A stretch of 64,000 nucleotides of DNA from Sphaerosporella brunnea (GCA_008704415.1 VXIS01000110.1:1-64000), one strand, 5' to 3'. Positions 30,840 to 42,889 are shown, counted from the stretch's first letter. The notes: generated by a model from the sequence alone, not told the origin. A program made the numbers and translations.

Positions 30840-31480
30840 CGGGAAGATCTTCATCCTCGTTTTGTCGGCTCGAACCCCCTCGCATCGCTTTGGGCAAATA
30901 ACGGCCACGGTCTCATGCAGCGGCGCTGGGGAATCGGCAGCGTGCCAGGGCTTCAGCCACCTGGCCTTTGACTGGAGCGACGCCTTCAACAGCCCGCTCA
31001 GGAACTCGTACAGAGCCGTGTACCCGTCGTCGAGGGCGTACAGGCCGGGATAGTGGTCATAGACCCGGGCTTCGTTTCTGTGCGCGTGTCTGCTAGCTGC
31101 TGCTGCCTTCAGGCGGTCAGAGGGTCGTACGCCAGCATTCGCAACATTATCTTTCGTGGCGCGTAGTCGGCCATCGTGGACTTGTAATATGTGTCCATCT
31201 GATGCCACCCGTTTTGGTGGATTCCTTTCACCAGTAGTTTGTGCAGAGGAAATTCTTCCTTCTGCGCTACACCGGCGTCCTGGTAAACGCCGGTGAGCGT
31301 TAATCTGTGCGAACACGAAGACATAGGTTCGAAGATTGGAGAGGTGCGAAATAGCGTTTTGTGTCGGCGTCGAAGCGTGAAAGACGTGGCGAAGCGTGGA
31401 CAGCCTGCCACGTCCAATTGACATCCTCCGGTGTCCAAGTGACGGCCGTCAGTGTTGCATTGACGGCCGTCAGGATTTGC
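30840..31480 (-). pseudogene. Coiled-coil family C gene, copy 2 (truncated)
   Basis: The N-domain repeats copy 1 at roughly 95% DNA identity (31310-30935 against 30720-30345), including GWHQMDTYYKSTMADY. A one-base difference after RKIMLRMLAYDP puts the rest (VYDHYPGLYALDDGYTALYE) in another frame. The 31300-31480 part carries ILTAVNATLTAVTWTPEDVN, related to the middle segment of the family, in front of the N-domain. It lacks the coiled coil. Confidence 0.55.
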
Positions 31481-31499
31481 GTCGTCATGTCCAGTCACG

Positions 31500-32449
31500 T
31501 GCCGCTATGTCCACGCCTAGAGCTGGGTGGGAAACCTGTAGGTAAACAACCTCCGACGGGGTTAACACCCGCGCTACAGCAAAAATCGGTTGGCAACCGT
31601 ACGGCACTTGTAGGTGCAGATGAGCTTTATCTTCACTGCTGAGCACTCGGACCATTTCCACGGGCTTTAAATTTCGTGCTATGTTGTAGTGGTGGTTGGC
31701 AACTGGTTGGCAACCGTTCTTCTCTATCCCCGCCTCGCGTGGCGAGGTCATTGGGACCACGGAAACTGCGGTCGCCGTGCAGCAGCCCCGGATCAGTGTG
31801 TGCGCGTGCAGGTCGTTTCGGCATTTCGGCGCCCTCAGAGTCCGACGTAATCCGGCACCGTCTGCGAAAGGGGCTGGCGGAGTTGCGCCAGCTCCGACGC
31901 CGGCCCCCAGAATATCTTGTGGCCCAGGGGACACAGCGTCGCGACGTTCTGGGCAGCTTGGACGCGGCGTATCTCCGGGAAAGTAAATGTTGTTGATGCA
32001 TGGACGAATCGGTGCGCGCACTCAAGGGACGATCGGAAGGAAGGTGTTATTATTGTTCGGTGTCCCACTAGCTAGAACCTTCGCGGGAGCTCAATCCTCC
32101 CGGGTGCACTATCAAGCACTCTACACAACCTCCAGCACTCGAACCGCCGTTCCGACAAGCTCTCTACCCCGCTCCGCTCTACAAGGCCCTCCGGGCCGCA
32201 ACAAATGTCGTGTGCTGGGTGCGAGAGGGGCAGCAGCCAACGGATCGCTGGTTGGCAGGGAGGCACCGCCCTGGTAACCATGCGCGAAGGGCAGGAGCTG
32301 CTGTCCGGCCGGTAGGAGTTGCCCCACCATCAGAGCCTGGGAGGTGGAGAACGGTTTGGCTGAGCTGTCGAGAGGGGTGGACGTGAATTGTTGACGCTAT
32401 AGACAGAGTCTCTGTCGATAGTTGTTGCTAAAGTTCACGCAGTGGGCAT
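31500..32449. other. Unassigned stretch
   Basis: ORFs 31485-32021 (-) and 31676-31996 (+) overlap in opposite strands with no recognised domain. I cannot tell which, if either, is coding. Confidence 0.25.
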
Positions 32450-32560
32450 CAAGAACGTCGGTAGAAGTGATGAATTCAAGGTAGCCCTAATCTGACTACA
32501 TCGCTATCTAACCCTAGTGCCGAAGTTCATACTCGGATGATACAGAGTGACGTACTCCAT
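32450..32560 (-). repeat. Dispersed segment shared with the 13-kb promoter
   Basis: On the minus strand ATCATCCGAGTATGAACTTC, then GCACTAGGGTT and AGTCAGATTAGGG match 13107-13160 upstream of the intact gene at 13322. Confidence 0.5.
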
Positions 32561-33770
32561 GTCTCAACATGACTGTCTGGACACGTTGGCGCCGGCCAGC
32601 CCGCTACCCCGGCGGCGGCGGGCAGAGGTTGTGGAATCCGGAGGGTGCTGGAGGATGATGTTCTGGGCGTTCCCCGCGCCCACGTTACCGATGATGGTCC
32701 CGGTGATGACGGTCACACAGGGACGATTGACGTGCGAATTGTGGTTGTTGTTCTGGATGGGGTCGGATAGTCGTGGGACAGAGAGATTTGTAAATTCAAA
32801 GAAACAGGTTTTGACGTGTTTTCGCTCTTTATAAAGCACCCGGAGGTAAAATCACCGCGTCGACCCCCGCGCGCAAACTAGCTTGACTGAGCATGCGGTG
32901 TTCTCTCTGCTCGCGCTCGCTCGGTGTCCATCTGGCAATGCTCCTACTCAGCAGCCAACACCAGCCCCCCTAAAGAGGCGACAAGGGCTCACTAGCCCTC
33001 CACTCTGGTGCCGGATAACACACTGCAACCCGAACAACTACTCCGTCCCTGCCCCTGCTTCACTCTGCCACACCGTACCTGCACATCCCTATGTCTTGCC
33101 CGGGTACCTTTCTTGGCTACACTTGCACTAGCACGCTCCAGAATTCTGGCGATCATTTTTGGTGGATTCGAGTTGTAGTAACGCGGAATCCGGTGAAAGT
33201 TGGTCTAAATGACGACCGATTGAACTCGGTCCAAGAGTCGTTGACAGCAGTAAACGAAAAGTAGGCTGGACAGGCCCAGCTTTGACAGTGATAGATCACC
33301 CTAAACAGAAACAGTTGCCCTCATATCCGTAGCAGCTGGGAACCAAGAAATGCAAAGAAGAGACTCTCTGTCTTTGCGAGCGAGAAACGGATTCGTTTTG
33401 TTTTAGGGCCTGTTTGGATAGGCCTCGGTTTCTACTCCGGTGAGCTTCTCGATTTGGTCCAGAACGCGCTGTAGCAACACTCCCCTCGTGGCGATGTCCA
33501 CGACGGAACCTCCTCCCACACTGTTGCCTGTTTGTTCAGGAGGCGTTTCTGTCAATTTCAGGAATTGTCAGAAAGAAGCTGTCATCAATGATTACCTGCG
33601 GACTGGTAGGGTTTAAGTCGTCGTTAGCCGTGTTGCCGTTAGAAAGTTAGAAATGTTACTCCCGTGTAGTACCGGAACGAAACTCCAGGTAGCCATCAGC
33701 ACGACAGGGCGTGTAACTAGGTCGGTCGTTTTCTTGAACAGCTTCCGACCTTGGGGTGGTAGGTGCTTGT
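32561..33770. other. Unassigned stretch
   Basis: Minus strand 32826-32837 has CTTTATAAAGAG, a TATA-like motif. The ORF following it (32564-32839) begins only at a GTG that lies within that motif, so it is not a convincing gene. Nothing else is recognised. Confidence 0.25.
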
Positions 33771-33774
33771 CCCT

Positions 33775-33925
33775 TGATTCTCAGAACCACGAAGCGCCTA
33801 TCCGGGCACCTGGTAGGGGATCCGAATGATTACGTGCGTTGTGAGATTGAAATCGAAGTCGAGTCTTTCAGTGCGGAGTTGTTCTATATAACCATCACAG
33901 GTCATGATGGTTTGCTTCGATGGGA
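33775..33925 (+). repeat. Duplicated promoter-like segment, copy 1
   Basis: GTTCTATATAACCATCACAG, then GTCATGATGGTTTGCTTCGA, preceded by GCGTTGTGAGAT and GTGCGGAG, recur at 37855-37995. Each copy has a TATA-like TCTATATAACC about 20 bp before a possible ATG. Confidence 0.6.
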
Positions 33926-34473
33926 GGCCTCATGATGACACTCCTTTCTGTTGGGAGCCAGGATTAGTCTTACGTTACTCCTCAGCACCAACAGTGGTGG
34001 GACTCCTCTGGCTTCCTCTTCCTGGTACTTGAAACCTCTCCGGCGCAATGCCAGTGGAAGGTCTGACCTGTGGGCAAGCCCACGTGGGGGAGGCCGCGCC
34101 AATATCAGCTCGCAAGCGAACTGTTTATACCTCGTCAAATTTTCACGCACCAGTGATGTCTCCAGCGGGGTGGGGCGGTGGTGGTCCTGGTGTCGATGGG
34201 TGCCGGGAGCACACTGGATGCTGGGCACCGAGCAGACTGGCTGCGCGTGCTGTGCTTGCGGGCTTGCAACGCTCAGTGTTGTCCGCGTCTCACCCGTTTG
34301 TCGCGGTTTTGCATACTACTCGGAAATTTGGAATGCGTTGTTGTACGGTTTTTATTCTGTGCGATACGGGTCGCTTGCATGCCCGGGCCCGATCCCCAGT
34401 AGCAGCAACAGTGTTTGGGATACATGTTCAGCTTCTGTAGTTGGTGCGGTGTTTGCGCACCAGGTGATAGCAG

Positions 34474-35000
34474 ATGAGCAGAGTCACTGAGCTCACTATC
34501 GATGTCGATCTGCTGGTTGGGGTATCAGGATTTAACTTCGCAGATAGTGTTCGCCCTGATTCTGGACAAATCGTGAGTCTTATCAATCTCCTCACGTCTC
34601 ATATAACGATTTTATCAAGCTCTCCAGCTGTGATGGATGGAAAGATCTTGTCTATCTCCCTATCGGTGTTCGTCATTCCGTATGGCTGAACGCAGCACTC
34701 GCATCGGATTGCGTCGCCACTCTCATTCCGTGGCTTAACCGACAGAAACAACACGCGTCCGTACGGACGATCTAGTTCCTTTTATGCTCGCTGCCAGTAG
34801 CAAGAAGCGATTTGGTCTTTGTCTGTGACCCACAATCTTTAGTGCTTGGCCGCAGTGGCTACCTTCCGGTGTATACCGAGCTGCCTGCAGATCTTGTAGT
34901 CAACCATGTTGAATGCTTCGCCTTGGCCTCGTTGGTTTGCAGCGCGTGGATCTCATTGATTCAGAGAGACCCGCTGTTTGGGGTTCCCCATCCGCGCAGG
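34474..35000 (+). pseudogene. Possible F-box-type remnant
   Basis: 34474-34689 reads MSRVTELTIDVDLLVGVSGF and stays open for 71 codons. A second frame from about 34682 (WLNAALASDCVATLIPWLNR) continues after a stop into YTELPADLVVNHV and ALASLVCSAWISLIQRDPLF, which resembles an F-box pattern. The frames do not join. Weak call. Confidence 0.25.
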
Positions 35001-35173
35001 TTGCAGTGTTACCATCGGCAGACGGCGCCCAACCAGGGGCTGGAGACATCTTCGCACCTTACTTGCCATCACCTCAACATATCCGTATGCCTGCAAAAGG
35101 GTGTCAGCACTGCACAAAAACACCACGGGCGTGGACGAAGGGGGCCGCAGTGGATGTTCAGATCCAAAGACTT

Positions 35174-35189
35174 GGGGGGGGGGGGGGGG
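35174..35189 (+). repeat. G homopolymer, 16 nt
   Basis: A run of 16 G followed by CGGGCAGGGGGG. It may mark a difficult-to-sequence site. Confidence 0.85.
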
Positions 35190-35415
35190 CGGGCAGGGGG
35201 GTATGTTGAAGGATTTCCGGGTTCGGAGATTGTCAAAGTATGTGCGGTGTGGATGTTGTCGGCGGACGGTATTCGTGTAGTCCGCGGTGCGATCGGATGG
35301 AGCCGTCTGCGCAGCTCCTAAATGCCCGGGGGCAGCTCCACCCTTGATATCGGCAAGGTTACCGTTCGGCACACACAGAAGACATCCTGTCCGCCAGTAC
35401 CCCAAACTTCAGTGT

Positions 35416-36240
35416 TTAGGCACCGCACCGATCACGTTTCGAAGCGCGCCTAGTAGTCGTTCCACACTTCCGCTTCCGGCGGTCAGCCTCCTCCTCCCTG
35501 ATCCTGTCCTCTACCTCCCGCGCCCTCGTCTCCTTCTGGAGCTCCTTGATCTGCGCCTTCAGCTCCCCGATCTCGGCGTCCTTCTCCTCCACCTGCGCCT
35601 CCAGCGTATCCCGGTCCTGCACCAGCCCCGCCCTTTCTTTCTTTCAGTCCACGTGGGACTTTTCAATCTTTCTCTCCACCTCTTGCCATGTGCGGTTGCC
35701 GCCCGCCAGGTTCGTTGCCCCGTCCTTCAGAGTATCAGCGGTGGCCTCCATCCGATTGGTGACTCGGGCCTGGAACTGATTGTTGCTGTTGACAGCCTGC
35801 CGCGTCCGATTAGGATCCTCCGGTGTCCAATTGACGGCCGTCAGGATTTGCATCATTATTCCATGCACCTGCTCGTGGGCGCTGGTGGGGGCAGCTGCGG
35901 GATTGGGGCGACTACGGCATCGTGAGGTGGCGGTGCATCCAAGAGTCCGCTATGGTCATGGGGGAGGGGTCGTACGCCTGCATACGCAACATAATTTTAC
36001 GCAAAGCATAATCCGCCATCGTAGGCTTGAAATAAGTGTCCACCTTGTGCCACCCGCGTTGGCGCATCGCCTTGACCAGTAGCTTGTGTAGTGGAAATTC
36101 TTGCATATGTGCAACATTGACATCCTGGTAAATACCAGTAAGCAGTGAGGTATGCGACGACATAAGATTTAAAAGGTTCGAAAGTGTGTTAGCATTGGTT
36201 GTTGCGTTGTCGGAACGGTGAAAGATGTGGGGAAGCAAAG
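35416..36240 (-). pseudogene. Coiled-coil family C gene, copy 3
   Basis: N-domain 36240-35930: MSSHTSLLTGIYQDVNVAH, RGWHKVDTYFKPTMADYALR. Middle 35868-35644: TRQAVNSNNQFQARVTNRME, then ATADTLKDGATNLAGG, NRTWQEVERKIEK. Coil 35622-35416: RDTLEAQVEEKDAEIGELKA, AQIKELQKETRAREVEDRI, ending RRKRKCG. The three parts lie in different frames. The second half of the N-domain (YPGLY to KARW) is deleted. It is the most compact copy and gives the domain order of the family. Confidence 0.55.
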
Positions 36241-37854
36241 AGGAAGGAGGAAAGAAGCCAGAAGCGCGGTGATTTCCTTTTACTGGGAGCGGGCTGATTT
36301 ACCCGGTGCCAATAGTTTTCAGCCATCTGCTTGCAGCTATCGACGGCTGCTTGGGACCTACCCCGGAAACCTCCGGGCGCCCAAGCGCAGACAGTAAATG
36401 TGGAGAGGTGTTCGGGTAGGTGAAGTGACGGTTAGTTGATTCAAAGGAAGCAAGGGTACCCATCCGCACTCACCGGCACGCTACCTATGTACATCCCAAC
36501 AGTGAAACCCGTCTGTGGTTTGAATACACTGTTTTCAACTCTTCTGGGACTCAACGCTTCTAGAACGGTCTCACAAGGAGCCGACAGGCTGTATCCTGGG
36601 GTAAACCTTGATTGCCCGGCAATAATATTCAATTCAATTTGTCTCTGGGCAAAACGTAGGCACGCATACGCAATTTCCACCTGCTCGTGAGGGTCACCCC
36701 CAGAAACCTATGTAAATTTCTTACCATGCAACGTTTCATAAACCCCATAGCTGTGTGCTTGTTTAACGTGCGGGATTTGATGAGGGCGGATCGATTGAGA
36801 CCTGTGAGACCCAGGATAGTGAGATAGAAGGAGGAGTAGGAGTAGGACCAGATTCAGTGTCACTCCCGTCATGTTAGTCAATGCGACCACTCCTGTCTGA
36901 CGCATTGACTGCCATAAGTGTTCGTTGCCGTCCATCGGTCGAATCTCCAGATAATAATTCAGTCATATAAGAATACCGGCCTGATTAGAATATGGGTGGC
37001 CGGTTCCGGTCGATTTTCTTGAGGGACTAAAAACAATCTGCTGTTCAAATATTCCCAGAAAAGCCAATATTTTTGTAGATTTTGGGCCGTCGGCGGTTCA
37101 GGGTCGGAGCAGGCTCACGGTCTTTTTATCGCGCTCCCAAACGGCCGTCAATACAGTGAGTAGTGATCAGTACGATCACTCTCCCACAACATTCCTCGCC
37201 CGGGGCCGACAAAAACCCCTGAAAATACACCGGATTTTGGTTCACCGCATGCGCGCGGATCGCAGTCATGAAAGGTGCCGGTGCCAGGGCACACTCTCTA
37301 AGCATTCCTGTGAGGTGCCGACCGTATTCTTGGATAGAGACTCGACAGTACTAGGTTTGAGAGGAAGGTATTGCACACATTAAATCTGCTCTAAATATAC
37401 TCTCCACGCCCACACTGGCATCACTACATATGTCGGAACCCGGGTAACGATCATGTCGTCCCTGCACAACGACACAGTGGCACATGACATTCAATTTTAT
37501 TTAAAAAAACCAGTCCGTTGTCATAATACCAAAACCGAGAAACACAAAACACAAATCCAAGAAAATAAACGCACATCTCCGCCGCAAATCCACCTTTACT
37601 TCTCCACCAGACGTCGTCTCCACAAGACACCCTCTCCGCGGTCGAACAAATGCCATCGCCTGCATTTGCAGTCACTTCGCTTTGGTCCTCTGACAGCTAC
37701 CAGGACTCTCGTCGCCCAGCTTCTGCTCACTAGACTGTCCCTCGCGCACCACCAGCTCCGTTGCCCGTCAACCTCCGTCACTGGCCCCGTCGCCCCCGCA
37801 GTCCACATACCCATGATATTGGCACGGAGCGAGAAGCTCCACATGGTTGGAGTC
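36241..37854. other. Unassigned stretch
   Basis: I see no gene. Short frames such as 37453-37857 (+) are basic and low-complexity. Confidence 0.25.
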
Positions 37855-38316
37855 TAGATTCTCAGCGTGACGATGCGCCTGTCCAGTCACCTACTATGGG
37901 ATCCCAAGAATTACCTGCGTTGTGAGATGTCAATTCTCCGAGTGCGGAGGTGTTCTATATAACCATCACAGGTCATTATGGTTTCCTTCGAATTGTGGAC
38001 CTTTGGTTGCTTGCAGTATTCGCAGAAATTTGACAACCGGGTCGAACGGGGGTTAGTGATACCCGCTACTATCCGTGAATCTCGCATAAAGTTACAAACT
38101 CCTGCGAATCATGGATGGACACCAACAGATCAATCAAAAGCCGGAAGCGCAGTTGACAAGGAGCTGAAAAGATCCTATCAAACTGCCTCAATTGTTGATA
38201 GGACAGGAGTTAGCAGTGGAGACAGTCCGAGTCAGCAAGACTGGCACCCGAGTCTCAGCAGAGTGAGGATCATGACAGGCAATTCACTGGAGAAGAAAAT
38301 CCAGAATGATCGCTGA
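37855..38316 (+). promoter_or_regulatory. Duplicated promoter-like segment, copy 2, with ORF
   Basis: 37855-37995 matches 33775-33925, including GTTCTATATAACCATCACAG. The ATG at 37978 opens a 112-codon frame (MVSFELWTFGCLQYSQKF) to 38316 with Ser/Gln-rich helical content and no recognised domain. At the other locus the corresponding ATG opens a different, short frame, so only the promoter-like part is shared. Confidence 0.4.
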
Positions 38317-38319
38317 GTT

Positions 38320-39009
38320 TTGGGCCACCCGAAGAGTGCAACGGGACTTCCTCCTCTCGAAAGAAATAACCTGGTTGGGATCATGAGGTTGAGCGCTAGT
38401 TATCTACCCATCTTGTCGATCGCAAAACACATATTCTTGCATGGTAGGACCTCCAGGCATTAGTACTGGCATCTTGCAAAGGCGGTTTGCGACTAGGCAG
38501 CCATAGCTGGCTCTTCCCTTGACGGGGCAATCGCTTATACAGCGACTGTGATGGTTGCTGTAGCATTGGCTGACCACTTACATAGTGCCCCATGTTTACT
38601 CTGTCTTATTCGCCAGCCTCTTCCAGGCCTGTTCACATTCTTCAGCAACCTGATGATCTCAAGCTCTCTGGCTGACTACCTTGCGCGCCCTGCCTCCAGC
38701 TCACGATTTGCCGATCAAACCCGGCGGCCACGACCTGATGTCTACTTGAGGCTATGCACATCACCCACCACCTTCAGGATGTGACAAAATTACGGTGAGA
38801 TTCATATCAGACCCGCGACGTTCACAGCAAACTTCACAAAAGTGGCAGATTTTCCTGAGAGTACAGATTTTGAAGACACAGGTTGCGCAGTGTCCGAGAC
38901 TGGGAGCTACGTCTGGAACTTATGCGGAAGCTGGCATAGGTAGCGGTGATTAGGACTTCGAAATCTCCATTTCGGATGCCTACGCTGCTGCTTTCCTTTC
39001 ACCCATCAG
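38320..39009. other. Unassigned stretch
   Basis: Nothing recognised. Confidence 0.25.
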
Positions 39010-39017
39010 GTTTTGAC

Positions 39018-39417
39018 CAGTGTTGCACACGAGTCGAGAATTCTCGCCGAGGGTTTCGGTCTCGTGAGAATCGTGCGGTCTCGAAATGTCTCGCCAGTCT
39101 CGTGGCAGTCTGGACGGTTCTCGTTCGGTCTCGTCATTCTCGCGAGGGCTCGGTTGTTTCGCCAATATTCACGCTGCTATGGTGCCGCTGTTGTTTGGGG
39201 AGGCATAACTCGGGTCGTGAAGGGTCTGCAGGGCGGGGGATTATAGGGTTTGATTCGGTCGTTGCAATCTCTCCCGCGCCGGAGAGATTCTCGCCGGGTC
39301 TCGCCTGGTCTGATGAGGTCGCCGTCATTCTCGGTCAGTCTCGCCATTGTCGAGCGGTTTCGACAGTTCTAGACGTATCATTGTCAGTCTCGTCTCGCGG
39401 TCTCGTGTGCATCGCTG
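39018..39417. mobile_element. hAT-like MITE, 400 bp, perfect 8-bp TSD
   Basis: The left end CAGTGTTGCACACGAG and the right end complementing CAGCGATGCACACGAG are flanked by identical GTTTTGAC (39010-39017 and 39418-39425). The interior has many TCTCG pentamers spread at both sides, the kind of subterminal motif hAT transposases bind. It is not coding. It differs in sequence from the hAT-1/2/3 family. Confidence 0.9.
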
Positions 39418-39429
39418 GTTTTGACTGGC

Positions 39430-40056
39430 TTGGGAAACGGTAGCAACCGTTTACTGACCAAACTCAACCCTCCCAGACACCATGGCGACACGGTGATTGA
39501 ACAACAGGCGGGTCACGAGGGAATAACTGCCTACCAACCTATGCCTCTATACTGTTGGCCTAAGGAGGCTAGAACCGCAGAGAGCAGCGGATCGTCAACC
39601 CGGGTGATGTAATGCCGGCATGAAAGGCGAGTTTGGAAAGATACGCAATTTTACAACAATCACTACGTAAAGCGATGCCCGACCCAAAAACAAGCCTGCA
39701 CAGTTATTGTCCAAGTTATTTCGAGTCAAGCGAAGAGTCGGGTCACGCATGCCATGTTCTTAAGATCAGCAACGCTGTGCTAGGTCTACCAACCAGAATA
39801 CTCGGGGCCTGATTATCGTTGCACGCCAGGTGGCGAACGGCTCATGTCACGTACCCATTGGTCCACATCCAAGTTACAATTTCTCAGTTGAAAGTTGACA
39901 CAGCTGCCCATGCGGAGATGACTTTGCGGTAGCACTTTTGGCTGCGTCAACGGCGTCTCTTGCACCCTTTGAACACGCAAACCATGGTGTATGTTTGGGC
40001 CCCGCCTGGGACGGCAAAGTCACAAGACCTGATCTCCATTTCCATCCGCAACATCA
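39430..40056. other. Unassigned stretch
   Basis: Nothing recognised up to the copia-type gag piece. Confidence 0.25.
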
Positions 40057-40057
40057 G

Positions 40058-40360
40058 ACAAGGCAATGGCGAATAACAACTCGTCCCCTCCACTGTCTGG
40101 CTCCCCAAACAAGCTGGACGGCGTGAACTATCACAAATGGCTGCAGCATATGGTGGTTGAGCTCCGGAAGCTCCGCGGTTAAGGCATCGCCACCGGCACT
40201 TGGACGGCGCAGCCCGAAGATTCGCCTCCTACCGAGAAGGCGAGGTGAGGGCTCGATTGTAAGTAGGTGTGCCGTATCATCATGAGAGGCATGTCCACGA
40301 AGATGTTGGAATGGAATAATGCCTACGATCCCCCCGTCGAGCTACGCGCACAACTGATGA
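40058..40360 (+). pseudogene. Ty1/copia gag N-terminus, remnant
   Basis: The frame reads MANNNSSPPLSGSPNKLDGV, then NYHKWLQHMVVELRKLRG, a stop, GIATGTWTAQPEDSPPTEKA. The L-x-G-x-N-Y-x-x-W start and the following helix are typical of the copia gag (UBN2-like) domain. It has stops and fades out after about 40360. No LTR was identified. Confidence 0.6.
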
Positions 40361-42454
40361 AAAAGGCGCGTCTATTTCGCCTTTCTCGGTACATACGACT
40401 TGCACACCGTCTGATACGCGCGGCGAATGATTGTGCTTCTCTCCTACTCATCTGTAGCAGACGAGCAGCCGGCTGTGGTTGACGATCTGCAATGTTTCAA
40501 ACGGCAATATATGTGCCCTACCGCTGGAAACTACACCGCAGCACTCAGAAACAGCGGCCCACCTGTCAAAGCGATGTTCGCGACATATGGCCTCAGGCCA
40601 ACCAATGCTATCTACAAGTATTTGAAAGAGGTGACGCGCAGATATTTTATCGACACTGCGCAGGGACAAGACAATCTGGAGGTGGACCTATTCACAAATG
40701 TCAGCAAGAGGCCATTTTGCTAAATGGTCTCGATATGGGGATTCGACGCTGAGGTGATCACCGCTTTTTGCGGCCCAGGCCTGATCGAAGCACAATGTGA
40801 ATGGTTTATTTCTATATGATTCAAAGGCATAAGGAAGGCCATAAAGAAATGCAGAGAATGAGAATGTACAAACATATTCGACAGCGGAGAGGATGAAACC
40901 TGGGCCAGCGGGGACGGCTGAGACCGGCAGACACAGACAATGGCACACTGCATCTAGCTCAGAGCACGGGGAACCTAAAAAATAGAACGACGATAACAAC
41001 CTAAGCAACCTTGATGAATCCAGCATGGATGAGGACCTCGGTGAGGCTAATGAATGGGCAAGAACCTGACGACATGGACTTCCTTGGAAGGGCGAGGTGA
41101 CTGAGCGATAGTGATGCATCCGCCGAGGACGCCGATGAACTTGAGCCTGACCCCACGCTAGACACGGATGGTGAAGCAAGGTTGGAAGCTGGTTTCAAAC
41201 CCGAAGCCCAGACTTAGCCTTGTCTCTATGTCGTTATTTCGACACACCGAAATGCGGTTTTGGAGGTTCGCTGCGAGCAAGTCACGACCAAAGTTTATGG
41301 CTCCTTATACACGCCGTTGCCAGCCTCAATCAACTCCCTTGGCTGGCTGCATCGCCTCCAGTGTCTGCCACCCATGACCGTATTGACTGTCTGGATCGAT
41401 CCCTCCGCTCCTGTTGATTGGCTCTGATGACTCGTCAAATCGACAATTTGAACACTGTGTATTCACTCCATCGACTCCAGCCTGATCAGCTCCTTCCCAT
41501 CATTGACTCCGTGACTTTGATTTACCCCTTCGATTGACTTCCATGGTTGCTGGTTGCGTGATTAATCCGTTCATTGGTTCCCTCTTCTATCGGCTCTCTT
41601 GATTGACTGCAAGATTGGTTGAGTGACTCTCTTGATTGACCGCGCATAATGGCATATATCACCGTTGAAACGGGAAGACTTAGCCAGCGGGGCAATCGAA
41701 AACGACATACAAACAAATATCTTGTTTTGCTTGCAACACATCTGCCCTGAAATCCTCCACCTCATGTACCAACTGGATGCGTTCCGTTATAATGGTCCGG
41801 CGCAACGAGACGTGTTCCGGCAACTAACCACTTTTTGCCATACAAATCACGGTGAATAACTGCAACAGTAGCCACGTCTTAGTGAAATCTGGAGGGTTGA
41901 CTTCCTCAGTACGGGTGATTGAGTCAATGATGGGAGTCAGGTGGCTGCAGACAGGACCCACCAAGATCACCAGATAGCCTGCCACTATGCCAAATAGGGC
42001 AGCCAAGATTTCGGCCAGCTGTACACCGATGGTCATAGTCGAATTTTCATGGCCGTGGCATACTAAGACGGCTATCTCGCAGGACATTGTTCGCATCGCC
42101 ATCGAGCGTATTCTGACCGTCTCCGTGGACGGAGGTGGTGAAGCATGCAGCTCAAGATCACTGTTGTGCAGATTGTCGAGATGGGGCTTCGGTTGAAGCC
42201 GAAACGCGAACATCAGCAAAAGAAGATCTTCAACGGTGAAGACGTGCCCACGGTGATCCAGCAGCCTGTGCGTCCACGTTTGTCGGCCATTGAGAAGGAG
42301 GGAATTTTTCAAACCCCATACATGAACGAGCAGTCATCAGGGATTCACCCTGACCCTGGTTCGAGTCAGCTCGTCCAATTATAAGGCTAGCATCGCAGGC
42401 TCGAGGTGCTCTCCAACGGTCACCAGCAGGGCGTCCAATTGTTTGCCACAAAAT
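40361..42454. other. Unassigned stretch with protein-like scraps
   Basis: 40530-40720 (+) encodes ALRNSGPPVKAMFATYGLRP and on to NLEVDLFTNVSKRP. 41010-41218 (+) has an acidic frame (SDSDASAEDADELEPDPTLD). 41824-42312 (-) is a 162-codon frame with hydrophobic runs (LAEILAALFGIVAGYLVILV). 41410-41650 has loosely repeated TTGATTGACT. None can be assigned. Confidence 0.25.
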
Positions 42455-42780
42455 TCAGGGGCACAGGGTCATACTGGCACGGGGACTGCATTCAGGTGTG
42501 ATGTACATGGTATATAGTTTTGGTCTCCGTACAGACCACTCTGAGAGGTCTGACAGCCCGGAAGAGGAGTTCAGAAAAGCCTCGGCTGCTGAATTTTCAC
42601 CCTCCGGGGCATCGTGGTCACTACGAATCTCTGTACCATCCCCAGCTGTACCCTCAACATCACACTGAGCCTCGGTGCCAGAACCATATTCTTGAAAGCC
42701 GTCCACGCTCTGCTTTGCTGCAACGTGCTCGCGAAAAATGATTTATCTTTTACAGAGAAAGCCGATGTAAGTTGAGCTCC
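42455..42780 (-). pseudogene. hAT transposase tail, remnant
   Basis: The end of the minus frame, AEAFLNSSSGLSDLSEW, preceded by RSDHDAPEGEN, matches the tail of hAT-1 (SDHDVAEGVES, ALNSSSGFSDLSY). The preceding dimerisation domain is too decayed to read with confidence. Confidence 0.55.
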
Positions 42781-42889
42781 GCTGCCCGCTGAGTGTGCGG
42801 CTTCCAGCTGCTTCATGAAAGGGATCTGGACGCAGAAATTAACGCCAGTCCCATGGGCTTTAACCATCATACGTACGCCATTGTTCACT

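Noticed and set aside
37174..37330. CRISPR array or other prokaryotic system
   Set aside because: No regularly spaced direct repeats with unique spacers occur anywhere in the window, and introns show it is eukaryotic.
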